Below, piece after piece: positions 51,901 through 64,000 of a stretch of 64,000 bases of DNA. A program made the position numbers and the translations under genes. Numbering within the stretch: the first letter of the stretch is position 1; every line of letters starts with the position of its first letter. The DNA is from Auanema rhodensis (Eukaryota; Nematoda; Chromadorea; Rhabditida; Rhabditidae): contig OZ059898.1 in assembly GCA_964057225.1 (NCBI GenBank), forward strand, positions 6,386,001 to 6,450,000. Reading direction: 5' to 3'. The notes under the pieces were generated by a model. That model saw only the letters and a list, made by a program, of their open reading frames with translations. It did not search any database and was not told the DNA's origin.

Positions 51901-54852
51901 CGTCAAAATTCTGATAGTATTTTATATAAGAAATCAGCCAAATTCACATTGTTTTTCGATATTCTTTCTATAAATGTAAAATTATTTAAATGGGGGCTAT
52001 CAAATTTTGACGGGAAGTAGATGGATAGATTCAGATGCGAAGACTTCAGGACGATTGGAGTTGGCATCGTAATCCTGCAGCAGCAATTCGAAGTGGCGGA
52101 ACCAATAAGCAGACCCCAGTTTGGAAATATTTTGTATACAACAAAGCAGAGAATCTAAGCAGGTAAAATATATAAAATATATTATAATATATAATTATTA
52201 TTGATTTAGATGCATTATTGGAGATTGTACTTATATGTTGAAAGGTCCACATACAAGTACATTAGCATGTCATCTTAAGAAACATCCAGTGGAATATGCT
52301 GAATTTCAAAAATTGAAGGTTAGAATTCATTATAATAATTAAATATTTATAATATTTAGGTTGATTATACAAGAGACAGACATGGAGGTAATGTACCATC
52401 CTCACCGTCTTCCACTTCTTCTGGAAACAGTCAGCCAATTCAAAAGCCGAAAATCAAAAAGGAACAACGTCCGGATTTAAAGTGAGTTTTTCTATCAGAA
52501 TATAATTTGTTACACCATCATTCAGCAGTTTGGCTAACGCTTTGCGACAAACGCCAACATCGGCTTCATCTCAGGTCCCAAGTTTGGTTCAAAATATCTT
52601 AGGATTGAACCCATTACAACTAATGATGAATCAACAAGTTCCTACATCTACTGCTGGTTTAACTCCAGCGCAAGCTGCTTCTCAGCTTCTTCAACAAGCT
52701 GGACTTTCATTATCCGCCACAGGCCAAATAATGCAATCAAAAAAATGGAGACGTGATGAACGTAGACAACGAGAGCTGGAATCTCGATTGGCATTAGCAC
52801 TTGTTACCTCACATATACCAATAGAAGCATTACAATCTCCATTATGGCGAGAGTTTATGGAATGTGCTCAACCAAAGTTCACATTTCCTGAAGAAACACA
52901 ATCATTAGATCAGTTGATGTTAACATACCATCATCGTGTTGTTCAAACAATTAAACAACAAGTTTCATCATCAAAAAGACTTTGTATTGTGGTTGAACTC
53001 ATTCGAGTTCCAACAGCTCAACAAGACGATCCTATCATCAGAATAGCCGTATATGCAGCTTTTCATGGTTATACAGGAGTTAAACTTGAGGTTAGATAAT
53101 CCCATTCAAATCTTTTACATTGATAATTCATTCAGATGCAAAATCTGTTATTGGCTTTCCGTCAATTATCATCAGCTGATTCACCTATTGAATCAATCAG
53201 TCTAACTGTTGAACAGATTTTAGCAGAATACGATATCTCTATGGATAAAATCAGTAAAATCCTATGTACGGGATTATCGTCAATACTTGGTAATGAAGAA
53301 AATAAAAACAAAGTATTTGACAATCAGGTAATTCAATATAATCTAATTTATTTGAAAATTAATTTTATTATAGATGGAACCATTTTCTGATCGTCTTTTT
53401 AGCATTTTCTCCAACTTTGTTGAAACATCGACAGTAGTTGAGGATTTACGAAAATCAGTTTTTCAATTAATTTTCGCATTTGTTACTAAGCCTGATGCTT
53501 TACAATGCTTGAATAAAGCTATTGGTATTATAAAAACATATTTATATATGATTATAAACAATATAATTAATTTTAGATTGTGGTGGAACAGTTGATCTTC
53601 CATTAACAGAACCATTCCCAGTACTTGTTGATGCTGTATTGAAGATTAAAGAAGCAATTGAAATGATTAGTGATCAAGGATATGTTCAATCATTAAATGA
53701 ACAACAATGGTATATACTAATATATAAATAATATTATTTATTTTTATTTTTAGGTCATTACTATATGCTTTATCAAGTGCTGCACAATTATTCCGACAAA
53801 TTGCTGGTAGCGAATCAGCAACTATTGATAATGTTTTGCCATCAGTTAAACAATTGTTAACAACATTAGAAAAGGTAATATTTATATATTTATATTATTA
53901 ATAAATTACTAATTATATATTAATTATAGGATAATACATATTCTGTTATTTCTGATGAACTTTGCCAATTTATTAAATCAAAATTGGCATATATAACTGA
54001 TGTTAATCACTCAGATTTTGATGGAATTTATGTATTAGCTACATCATTAAGTCCACAATTAGCTATGATGTTAACAGAAGAACAGACATCTTATGCTAGA
54101 AAAATAATTGAAAAAAAGGTTAATTATACATAATTATACATAATTAACTAAAAATATTTGTTTCAGCTTTCTGAAAAGTTACGTGTACCAGCTCCAGCTC
54201 GTGCTATGGGTGTTGATGCTTTATTGGCTAATGTGATTAATCAATCCAAATTAAATGGAAATTTACCAGATTTGGCTTCAAACCCTATCTATGCTGATTT
54301 ATTACAACAAGCTCATGAAAGGCTTCAACAAGAGCGACCACCAGGTCGTGATCGAATTGCTGAGACACTCGTCTCCGCATACTTTGATGAGATACTGGCT
54401 GGGGTATGTACTAGATATATACTTTTCTTACAAATTATTTTTATTATTTTACCTAATGTTTATGTTTTAGTGCTCCGTTGAAGCTTTGTTATCACCATTT
54501 AACAATCGAACGTCTTTCGGAAACCCATTCCAACCTCCTCTCCAATTTTGGCAACAAGCATCATCTCAATGTCCTCAGGTAAATATATTAATATATAACT
54601 TTATATATATATATATATATATTTCTTCAATTATCATATAATTTATTTCAGCTAGCTGAATTGGCATCTGATTTATTGTCAATTCCTGCATGTCCACCAT
54701 CTATTTTGCGCTTATTAGCACAACGTTCACGAGAAAGTCCATGGCATAATCCTGATTCTTCCATCATTTTGTCACATTTGGATAGATCAGATAGATTGGA
54801 ACGTGATTTAATATTAAAAGCAAATCGACAACTTCTCCCTAAAACTTATTAG
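48947..54852 (+). CDS. BED zinc finger protein derived from a hAT transposase, about 16 coding exons, about 900 residues
   Basis: Probably a nuclear DNA-binding protein domesticated from a hAT transposase. Exons 1-4 (48947-49012, 49060-49206, 49268-49369, 51735-51851) encode a Ser/Pro/acidic disordered N-terminus starting MSAAVADGPPEAKKF. A BED finger follows (52035 to about 52319): TPVWKYFVYNKAENLSRC, then CIIGDC...HTSTLACHLKKHP supplying the Cys and His ligands. After a basic linker (KPKIKKEQRPDL) comes a long helical region, with SKRLCIVVELIRVPTAQQDD and later armadillo-like helices. The last two exons hold the hAT dimerisation signature: PLQFWQQASSQCPQLAELAS followed by DLLSIPACPPS. No complete DDE transposase catalytic set was identified, and the gene is intron-rich, without terminal inverted repeats noticed. 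The stop is TAG at 54850. Introns are about 50 bases except one of 2.4 kb (49370-51734). Confidence 0.85.
49370..51734 (+). other. Long intron of the BED gene
   Basis: 2.4 kb against about 50 bases for its neighbours. It contains a purine-rich GA/GGGA stretch at about 49840-49905 and a CACGTG-like ATCCACGTGCGTG at 49910, then AT-rich sequence. It could house an internal promoter or enhancer. No coding sequence recognised. Confidence 0.5.
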
Positions 54853-56616
54853 AAAAAGACATTGTGATCTAACGTATCCAGAAGAAGTATGAGCTCCTCG
54901 TCTCAAAAGCATAATCAATTGGTTTCAAATCCTATATGTTGGAATAGAATACTAAAATCAATATAGATATATATGAAAAAAATATCTGATTTATTAGTTA
55001 AATACATCTATATTGTATGTAGTATAATTACAATATATTGGTCAATCTATAGTCATTGGCCTAGTCCGATACTCGTCAAATGTTTTTTCAACTTTCTCCC
55101 CTCTCCCTTTCCCCTTTAACTCTCTGTCCCTCTTATATCTCCAAACTTTAAAGCTTGTTACGTTTTTTTTCTTTAATTGATAATATAAGTAATAATAATA
55201 ATTTATTATTGTTTATTATTCAAATTATTTATTTTAAAACAAATTATTTTTGAATTTGTTTTAATTATTTTATTCACAATATAATTATATATTGTAATAT
55301 TTAAAATATGTTCATCTCATTTGTTTATTCTTTTTCTAAGTTTTTTTTCTTTTTCTCTGACGCTTAGCTGGTCTCAAATATGTATGAAAGTTGTTAATCC
55401 ATATACGGATATAACTTTTATTTGTTTCTAATTAATTTATTAATTAGTATCAATAAACATCCGTCTGATTGCCCTCCCCTTCCCTTCCTTTCCTCTCTCC
55501 CCCCCCCCCACCTTCCTTCAATGTTTTATTAATTTTCTTCGTCTATACTATGGTTGTTGTCAGAGCTCTATTCGAATTTCATACTAATATTCATTAGTTA
55601 CTGACATAACCTCTTCAGGAACTGTTCCTAAATCTACAATTCTTTCCATGAAAACCCACGAAAAACCTCTTCCATTCGGTTATTTGCATTTCTTTCGACT
55701 TTGCGCATTCAATTGCTTTAATCATCTTGCCGCCATATAGTAGAAGAAAATAACAAGAAACATTTCTCAAATAGTCTTTTTCTTTGGTTTAATTAACTAT
55801 AAAATATTATAAAATTATAATTTTATATCATATAATAATATTATATTTAAATATTATGTATGTGGATATCGGCTTCATGTAAACTAGTATTAGTTTTTTC
55901 TTTTTACTACTTTTACTATTGTATTTTCATTTTGGGCTTTAATCTTTTTTTCATTTTCTTTGTTTTTAACATTTTTTGAAATAAATTTCAAAATCTCACA
56001 CAGTTAACCTTATTTTCATTTGAAAAACTCTATAGAAGCCGTTCCTCATACAAGCCCAAACTCATTCGTATCCAGCAAATTTCTCTTCGTTCTTCGATGT
56101 TTGCAATACACCGATTAGTCCTGCCCTCCTGTGATTATATGTTCTTGTCTATATAATATATAATATATTTATTTATATCTTTATTTTTCTCATCTAAATA
56201 ATGAAGGGCCATTGATATAAATTCAGGCTTATTTCAATGAAAATAGTTCGTTTGTTTCCTTTATGTTTTGGCCCAACCCCTCCCCTCACTCCCCCCCTCT
56301 CCAACTCAATTTCTTAATTTTAAAAATTTTTTTTATTATATTATAATAATCTTATTTTCTCCCTATATAATAGCTTATTACTCTTATTAAATAGAGTTCA
56401 CACGTGCCTGCTCCTCAAGTTTGTTCTCTAATTTTCAATTTTTTTTGTGTAAAAGTTATAATTCTGTATGAATTTTATATTTGAGTTGAATAAGTCTAAA
56501 TCAAGCTCTAATAAAGATTTAAAATCATTATGTATATTTAATATTATAAATAAAAATATTATAAAGAACTTAAATAAGAACAAAGTATATAGAATAACAG
56601 GTTAATAATGAAATTA
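54853..56616. other. 3' UTR of the BED gene and intergenic DNA
   Basis: AT-rich, with polypyrimidine and poly-C patches (55492-55510, 56281-56305). A canonical AATAAA lies at 55452-55457, about 600 bases after the stop, implying a long 3' UTR if used. No gene recognised. Confidence 0.4.
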
Positions 56617-56733
56617 TTAGGTTCTTCGCAAAAATTTCTGGCCATCCGCATTTAAAGTTGAATAAAAGTTTTAAAATTATTAGGAGGGTGCACGTGAGTC
56701 CGAGGAGGGTCATGAACACTTGGGAACACCTAA
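56617..56733. mobile_element. Diverged relative of the 4077-4289 MITE
   Basis: The left end, TTAGGTTCTTCGCAAAAATT then TCTGGCCATCCGCATTTAAA, aligns over about 50 bases with the right end of the formin-side MITE read on the minus strand (TTACGTGTGCGCAAAAGTTT, CTGGCCACCCACATTTAAA), including the AATAAA. TA flanks both ends (56615-56616 and 56734-56735), and the right end read inward is TTAGGTGTTCCC. An internal TATTAGGAGGG at 56678-56686 hints at a nested or rearranged copy. The right half is not homologous to the first MITE by eye. Confidence 0.5.
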
Positions 56734-56909
56734 TATATAATATCCTCATTTGCTTATAATATTATAATATTATAAATTTAATTTTTTTTTCAAATTAAAG
56801 AAAAGACGTCTTATACAAAAAAAAGTTTATTTCAAATAGGTATATAGTATATAGTATATAGTATATAAGCATTGTAGCATATAAATTCACTTAGCAACCA
56901 TTGCCTAGG

Positions 56910-56923
56910 GTCACCTTGGAAAG
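56910..56923 (+). promoter_or_regulatory. X-box-like motif upstream of klp-6
   Basis: GTCACCTTGGAAAG matches the RFX/DAF-19 X-box consensus GTYNCCATRGNAAC at 12 of 14 positions (mismatches: A to T in the spacer, final C to G). It sits 121 bases before the klp-6 ATG, the usual position of nematode X-boxes. Function is inferred from match and position only. Confidence 0.4.
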
Positions 56924-57044
56924 GTTATACATGTTTTCTCTCTCTCCCCCACGAAAAATACATACTTTAGATTCATACGTCTTATACATTTTCAACATAT
57001 TTTCAATAATATTTTTTTGTTATATTATCTCTGTGGAATAGAAG

Positions 57045-60000
57045 ATGGGCAAATCCGACGGTGATAGTCTAGTTGTTGCTGTTCGAGTTCGCCCGTTCAA
57101 TGATCGAGAAAAAGCACGAAAAGCTCAACTTGTCATTGAAATGCTTGATGATGGAAAAACAACAGTTATAAGGTGAAAATATATATGTATATGTATATAT
57201 GTGGAATTTGTGAAAATTTTATAAAAATACTATAAGATTATGAGACTATAAGACTATGAAATTATCTAAATATTATATGTAAAAATAAAAAATATTTTAA
57301 ATATAATATAAAATATAAAATAAATTATATGTTATAGAGATCCAAATAATCTTTCTGATACTAAACAATTTACTTTTGATTATTCATATTGGTCACATAA
57401 TGGTTTTACAAAGAATTCAAATGGATATCTTTCTCCTTCAGATGATAAGTATGCTGATCAGGTATATCATAATGATATTAATTACTTTCTTCTTTATATA
57501 ATTTATTATTAAAATACATATAATATATATATTTATTTATTTATATGTTTAGCGTCGAGTATTTGATGATTTGGGACGTGGTGTTTTGAATAATGCTTGG
57601 GCAGGTTATAACTGCTCCCTTTTTGCTTATGGCCAAACGGGTAGTGGAAAAAGTTATTCAATTGTGGGATTTAAAGGAAATAAAGGTTTAAAATATAATA
57701 TTTTAAATAATAAAAATTATTATTATTATTTATAGGAATTGTACCAATAGTATGTGAAGAATTATTTAAACGAATAGAAAGTAATAAAGAAAATCATAAA
57801 AATACAAAATTAAATGTTCAATATGAAGTATTTATATCAATGTTTGAAATTTATTGTGAAAAAGTAAGTGAAATTATTAAAAATTATTTCAAAATTAATT
57901 TTTATTTCTTAAGGTTCGTGATTTATTATCAACGAAAGAACCACCTAAAGGAGGATTAAAGATTCGTGAACATCCTAAAACAGGCTTTTATGGTTTATTT
58001 TATTTTATTTATACTATATATGAATATATATATAATTATTTATTATAATTATAGTTGAAAACTTATCAAGTTCACCTGTGAGCAGTTATGAAGAAATTGA
58101 AGCAAAAATTGAACAAGGAACTAAAAATCGTACAATAGCAGCTACAAATATGAATGCTACTAGTAGCAGGTTAAGAATTATTATAAAAATATATAAAAAT
58201 TAATTAATTTAGAGCACATACTATTGTAAAAATTCAATTTAATCAAAAATTACCAAAATCTGATGGCAAAACAACAACCAAAAAGTCGGAAATTAATTTA
58301 GTTGATTTGGCTGGAAGGTAATGTGTCTTTTTCTTTTTTTTTTTAAATAAAATTTATAAAAATTTTAGTGAAAGACAAAGAGATGCTGGATCAGAAGGAG
58401 ATAGACTCAAAGAAGGAATAGTAATCAATCAATCATTATCAACTTTAGGTCGAGTAATTAAAGCTTTACATGAACAACAAAGTAATAAAGGAAAAAAGAA
58501 AATTCAAGTATAACATTCATGTTTCTTATAGAATTTCTCAATTTCTTTTCAGATTCCATATAGAGATTCAGTTTTAACTTGTTTATTAAAGAATGCTTTA
58601 GGTGGAAATAGTAAAACAATAATGGTAATATTATTATATTTATACTATATACATATAGTTATAACAATTAATATATTCTGAATAGATTGCTGCTATATCA
58701 CCTGCAGATATTAATTATGAAGAATCTTTATCAACATTACGGTAATATCTTTGTTTCAATTTTCTATTTTTAAATTTTCATTTTCAGATTTGCTGATCGA
58801 GCCAAATCAATTAAGACAAATGCTGTTGTTAATGAGAATCAAACAGATCGTTTGATTCGAGAACTAAAAGAAGAAAATGCTCGATTACAAGATGCCATGA
58901 AAGGAAATATTGGATCTTCGAATACGGTATATCATGAAGAAATATTTATATATTATGCATAACTATGTATGTATGTATTTAATTATTATAGGAAGAATTA
59001 GACAGTTTACGGCGACAGTTAGAACAAAATGTCCGAGAAATGGCTGAATTAGAGAAAACATGGCAACAGAAAATTGCAGAAGAAGCTGCAAAAGTATTTT
59101 TAGACTTATTTTCTATTTTCCTATATAAATTTATATATACATATATGTATATAAACATGTATTACAGAATAATACATCAGCTGAACGGGCAGCAATTGTG
59201 AAACGAAAACAAACTACACCGTATTTTTGGAATTTGAACGAAGATCCAGCATTAACTGATGTCATAGTTCATTTTATACCAGAAGGAGATGTTACTATAG
59301 GTTTTATCTGATTTGTTTCATTTGTTTTAGTGAAGATAATACTTTTTAAGGAAATAAGAGTGCTGTTCCAACACCATCAATTCAATTGAATGGATTATCC
59401 ATCTTAGCTCAACATGCAACTGTATCGAACAAAAAAAACTCAAAGATTATAGTTAAACCACTTGAGGTAAATATAGTTATCGTCATCTACAATGTATAAT
59501 TATTTGATATAGTTAACTCATTCCCATATATTTAGTATAGTTTATTTCAAATTATTTATTTAACTGATACGGTTGTATTTAATTGTATTTATAGTCTGCA
59601 GATTTACTTATAAATGGAAGAAAAGTTCATGGTGAACAAGAACTTCAACAGAATGATAGGTATAATTAGTATAATTATACTAATTATTATTATATATTAG
59701 AATACTTTTTGGTGGAAATCATTTATATGTATTTCATAATCCATCAAAAAAAGGAATAAATAGTGATATAACATATGAAATTGCACAAAAAGAAATAACT
59801 CAACATTCTGGTATAGGATTATCATCTGATGGTCGAAGCAAGGGTATCAACTAACTATTAGAAAATCAATATTTCTTTTAAAAATCTCAAACTTTCAGCT
59901 GATTTGATCTTAGAAGAAGAATTAGTATCAACAATGCCATTAGTATATCGAGCTAACGCTATGGCTAAAGAAATGAAACGAAATGTTACTTTTGAAATTG

Positions 60001-61366
60001 TTCTTGTATCCGCTCAAATGAGAGGATTAGATGATGGATTGACTGAGGTTTAATTTTCTGATTTTTAAATATAATTATAATATTATATAGTATAAATAAT
60101 ATATATAATAAATATATAATACATATTAAATACTTTAAATGTTCCAGATTTGGATTAAGGTTCATAATCAAATTGATGATACACAATTTCTTTGGGAAAA
60201 ATCTCGATTCATCAATCGTTATTATGGTATGCAAGAAATGTATGAATTTATGGTTGATGGAGAAGAATGGAATATGGAAAAGGTTTTAAGAATTATTTTT
60301 CTTTCATTTAGTCGTTGTTGTTATTTTGAATTCAGGAACGTGATCCATTCTATGAGCCACCAGATTCATTAGCATTCATTGGATCGTCTGTTGTTTTTCT
60401 TCAATCATTGGCATATTTGATTGATTCACAAGAAACATTTCCAATTGTAGATTTTTCTGGTTATTAATTATATATTTATATATATAATTATAATATTTAT
60501 ATGATATAGGTAATGAAATGGGTCAATTAAATGTATCACTTACACCTTGTTCAATTGCTGGTAAAGAAATTCAAGGAGAATATGTTGAAGATCCTCAAAT
60601 GCTGGTTGTTTTCATTAATATACATATAATCATTTGTTTATTTGTTTATTAGATAGGAAAAAACTATGGATTTCAAATTAATATAGTTGCTGCATTTGGC
60701 TTACCACGACGCATAGTTAGAGTAAGTATAATTATAAAATAATCTTTTATACTTATATTCTTAGAGCAAATGTCGTTATCGTTTTTTTGGAGCCAAAGAA
60801 ACTGAAACAGTTTCAGCTGCAGGAAATAGTCCAGCATATGGACACAGACAACTATTCACATATAAACCTATAACTAAAGAAGTTTATAACCATATATATA
60901 TATAATTTAAAATATTTATTATAGTTAGTAGATTATCTACAATATTCAAATCTTTATATCACTGTTTGGGGTAGTCAAAGATCTAGAAATCGATCATCAT
61001 CCATAACTACTTCAATGCCATCCACAAAAACTACATCATCTAAAACAAATGGAAATACAGTTTGTTCTGAATGTAAAAACTTTCAAAAAAAATTATTATT
61101 TTTAGAAAAAAATCAAACGTCTTGTTTCTGAAGTAAAAAATTCAAATGGTAAAGCTATCTCAGTTAAGGCAATAGAAACAGCTTTGAATGACACATCACC
61201 TGAACCTATAAAGTGAATATTAATTATATTTTACATATAATATAATATATTTAGAAAAGAAAAAGTTATAAAGAAGAAATCAAAAACTATTCAAAGTAAA
61301 GGAACACGAGAACGAAGTACAAGCAAGAAGCCAGTTCATAAACTAAAAACTTCAAAAGCACATTAA
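57045..61366 (+). CDS. klp-6: Kinesin-3 motor protein KLP-6 (KIF28-like), about 25 exons
   Basis: Plus-end microtubule motor; in C. elegans KLP-6 acts in cilia of male sensory neurons with the polycystins. The motor starts [19 protein letters not shown]; its P-loop is [12 protein letters not shown], switch I is [11 protein letters not shown] and switch II is [21 protein letters not shown] neck coiled coil follows ([38 protein letters not shown]). Next is an FHA domain ([20 protein letters not shown] to [20 protein letters not shown]) with a KIF1-like segment ([20 protein letters not shown]). The tail is lysine/serine-rich and ends KLKTSKAH. No PH domain is present, as in KLP-6 and unlike UNC-104. 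Acceptors (GGAATAG, AAG) lie 0-3 bases before the ATG, suggesting trans-splicing. AATAAA at 61400-61405 is 34 bases past the stop. Confidence 0.9.
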
Positions 61367-61399
61367 CTTTTTTCTTTTAAAATTATAATTTAAAATATA

Positions 61400-61405
61400 A
61401 ATAAA
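61400..61405 (+). terminator. Poly(A) signal of klp-6
   Basis: AATAAA 34 bases after the TAA stop, the same spacing seen for the minus-strand genes. Confidence 0.6.
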
Positions 61406-63105
61406 TTGTTTTTATTGTTATTTTTAAATTCGAATTGATATATCATTCATTGCTCATTGTCCAATATTAGTTAGTAAATGAAAGAAGAAGAAAAAAAGAG
61501 TTAATTAATATTAGTTCTTAATGCATTTGGCTAACAAAGACACAATTTGTGATGAATGTGCCAAATAATAGCAAAAAAGAACCATTATATAAAGAATACT
61601 TACTTTACTAATTACTAATTGAACTAAAAAAATACTTTATAACAATATTACTGAAAAAAAAATATATGATTAGGATCCATTTAAAATTAGTTAGATACAG
61701 TTTAATTATTTTTTGATATTTAAATAATTATATATCTAATATAAATTTATTTACTAAATATATAGTTAACTATATATATATAATATATATAACCCTCTCT
61801 CTCTCTCTTTTCCTCCAATATATACATAGTAAAGATGTCTGATAAATGTATTTGAATGACTTATATAGGATTAAAAGTTTAACACACAAATGTGACCTTC
61901 TATTTGAAAATTCTTAAGATGAAGTATGAGTACATAATATATAATATGTCTGTTTCTCTATGTTTATATGATAGTGAAAATATTTTTTTTTTAAATTGGA
62001 GGTCATTCGCAACAGAATGAAACTTTTTTTTGCAACAATGAAGTTAGTTTTCCGGATAATATCGTCGGGAATTGGGGAAGAAGATAGTAGTTGGCTTGTT
62101 CCGATCAGCAAAATCAAATTTGTCGATCATATTATCTTAATTTGGTAATTTATGGAACATTTTTACTCAATTTTATAAAAAGAATTGTGATTTCTATTTA
62201 ATAAAATGATCTAATTGATAGATAAAACTATATATAATAATATATATATATTAACTATATCATATAATAATGAAAATAACTAATATAAGACATAATTTAT
62301 TCAATATATAAACTTCATTCACTTCTTTAACAGGTAATTTCAGAAGTTAAGAATGTCTTATCCGATTTTTTTCAAAAAAAAAATTATATAACATCAGTTG
62401 AAATCAACAAGCTTGGTAATGGTTGTTGTTTGGGATGAGAGAGATAGCTCACTTGCAGACCAAAAGTTTCGAAAAGTCAAATTGCCTCAAGCAATTACCG
62501 TGTGGACTTTAATTGAAAATGAGCCTTCCTAACCAAATGGAAAGCTTACATAACGTGACGAAGAACTGAGCAACTCATATCTTTGGCTATCTCTCTCTTT
62601 CTCTCTCTATGTTTGCGAAGGTTTTTTTCAAGCTGTGAGACCCACCTTAGCCTTATTATCATTGAATAACTTATTTTTAAATATTTTTATAAATAACTAT
62701 AAACAATTGTTTTACTATATAGTTTTCATAAAAATATTTTTTAAATTCTTAACGATAATCTTTCTTTTCTCATTTTTTCTGTAAAAGCATGAACATAAGA
62801 TTATACTTTTTTTCTGCGAAAAACATAGCTACTGTGTTGTGATGTTTTTCCCACATTTTTTTTTATTTAAATAGCCAAAAATAGTAAAAAAAGGTTGAAA
62901 TAAATGAAAAAAAAAATAAAAAAATATATTTGTTAGATGTGTAGTATAAAAAAATGTCATTTAGTTATATTGTACTAGTAGTTTAGTTTAATAGCTACAT
63001 ATAAACGTCATAAAATCATCATTTTTCTTTAAATTTTAAATATAATTTTTGTATTTATTATATATTATTATTATTATTATATTATAGATGAAAATATAGG
63101 CATTC
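61406..63105. other. Intergenic region downstream of klp-6
   Basis: AT-rich, with a short CT tract at 61795-61810. A GC-richer block at about 62390-62580 (with ATTGCCTCAAGCAAT, a small hairpin) has no coding frame I recognise. The 67-codon minus-strand frame at 61914-62117 is not supported by splice or homology signals. Confidence 0.4.
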
Positions 63106-63217
63106 ATGTTAGCTGGAAATAAAGCTTTCGGATATCGTCCGTTAACACATCGATCACAATCTCGGAAATCTGTGAAACGCAGAAAACAACGAGTAGAAGG
63201 ATATGTACTTACAACAG
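63106..63217 (+). CDS. First coding exon of an unidentified gene, continuing beyond the window
   Basis: An acceptor (AAATATAG) ends at 63099, 6 bases before ATG, a trans-splice-like arrangement. The exon encodes 37 codons plus one base, starting MLAGNKAFGYRPLTHRSQSR with a basic stretch KSVKRRKQR, and ends at ACAG|GTATCT. The remaining 783 bases are intron-like, with pyrimidine tracts and no second exon seen. The protein family cannot be named from this piece. Confidence 0.55.
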
Positions 63218-64000
63218 GTATCTATTATCCATTTCTTTATCATTTTTTAAAGAAATAATCTGTTAAATTTCTTTTTTTCTTTATTTTACTTGTTACTTCA
63301 TGATGTTTCAGTACTATATACTGCCTAACACATAACGTTGATTAATGCTTGATGGTCCTATGGGGCCCACATTAAACTTTTAGTCAGCAACAAATGATGA
63401 GGAAAAAATGCCTAAAAAAGGCAATGAACATGTGTAGAAAAGACTATCAGAGAGTTACTCTTTCCTCTTTTTCCGTCTTCTCCTTCTTCTTCAAGTCCTT
63501 CCCATCATTGTCATTTCCGAGGCTGTGACAAATAGCTCCCGAGACTGAGGCCACACCCCTTTTCCCCTCAGGGCTTGTAAGGGCTCGATTTGCCCCTTCA
63601 TGCTTGAAGTGGTTCGCAATTGTTTTAACTTACATTTCATGATTCTTAACTATATCATTCATGACAAAAGCTCAAACGTTTTTCCGCTGATTTTTTGACT
63701 TTCGTGTTCAATTTAGAAAATTTTTTTTTCGTTTAAATCGAGTAAAACAACAATGAATATCTCTTACCAAAATCTTTACAACCACAGTCTCTCTATCGTT
63801 CTCTCTCTATATCATTCTGTCTCTCTATAATTTTCTCTCTTTATCTCTCAAAAAGTTATAATCATACTATATATTCAATTTGATAATTTTTTTTTCTTAT
63901 ATTCTTTACTTTCTTCCCTATCTATAGTATACATATAGGCATATGATGTGTATCTTGTCTACCTTGCTTATGACTTTCAAATAATATTAAGTGACATCAA
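63218..64000 (+). other. Probable first intron of the gene starting at 63106
   Basis: Starts with GTATCT and holds no obvious exon. A GC-richer block at 63340-63620, including CCCGAGACTGAGGCCACACC, and CT runs near 63785-63850 are the only features. Confidence 0.4.

Overview
The window looks like AT-rich nematode nuclear DNA, probably from a rhabditid. Genes are split into many small exons with mostly 45-100 bp GT-AG introns. Several start codons sit 0-6 bases behind a splice acceptor, as expected when a spliced leader is added in trans. The recognisable proteins have close Caenorhabditis-type relatives: HPD-1, CYK-1/Diaphanous formin, an SLC22 transporter, a nematode-type Sulfotransfer_2 protein, an F-box protein, a BED/hAT-derived protein and the kinesin KLP-6. 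I do not name a species. No bacterial, viral or organellar segment was seen.

Layout. From 109 to 19417 five genes lie in tandem on the minus strand: hpd-1 (109-2081), a Diaphanous formin (4310-9729), a Golgi-type sulfotransferase (12350-13613), an SLC22 carrier (14277-16262) and an F-box protein (18208-19417). From 48947 onward the genes are on the plus strand: a roughly 900-residue BED zinc finger protein derived from a hAT transposase (48947-54852), a klp-6 like kinesin-3 (57045-61366), and the first exon of an unidentified gene (63106-63217) that continues past the window.

Between the two halves is a 29.5 kb stretch (19418-48946) flanked by divergent genes with no recognisable protein. 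It is very AT-rich, full of (CT)n and T-rich tracts mainly on the plus strand, and dotted with islands of higher GC. Some islands look like promoters (CCAAT + TATAAAA at 23109-23141; TATAAAA at 26896). Others look like isolated exons (36362, 38555, 40090, 42529, 43627). The BED gene begins behind a splice acceptor at 48827, so this stretch may be, at least partly, a very long 5' intron or regulatory domain of that gene.

Mobile DNA is limited to a 213 bp mariner-type MITE with TA target duplications just after the formin stop codon, and a diverged relative between the BED and klp-6 genes. The formin MITE carries the first canonical AATAAA downstream of the formin stop. The genes do not form one pathway: tyrosine breakdown, actin assembly, glycan sulfation, organic ion transport, probable ubiquitin ligase targeting, a transposase-derived DNA-binding protein and a ciliary kinesin. 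Exon coordinates were read by eye from splice signals and reading frame; introns inside the long genes were not all resolved to the base.
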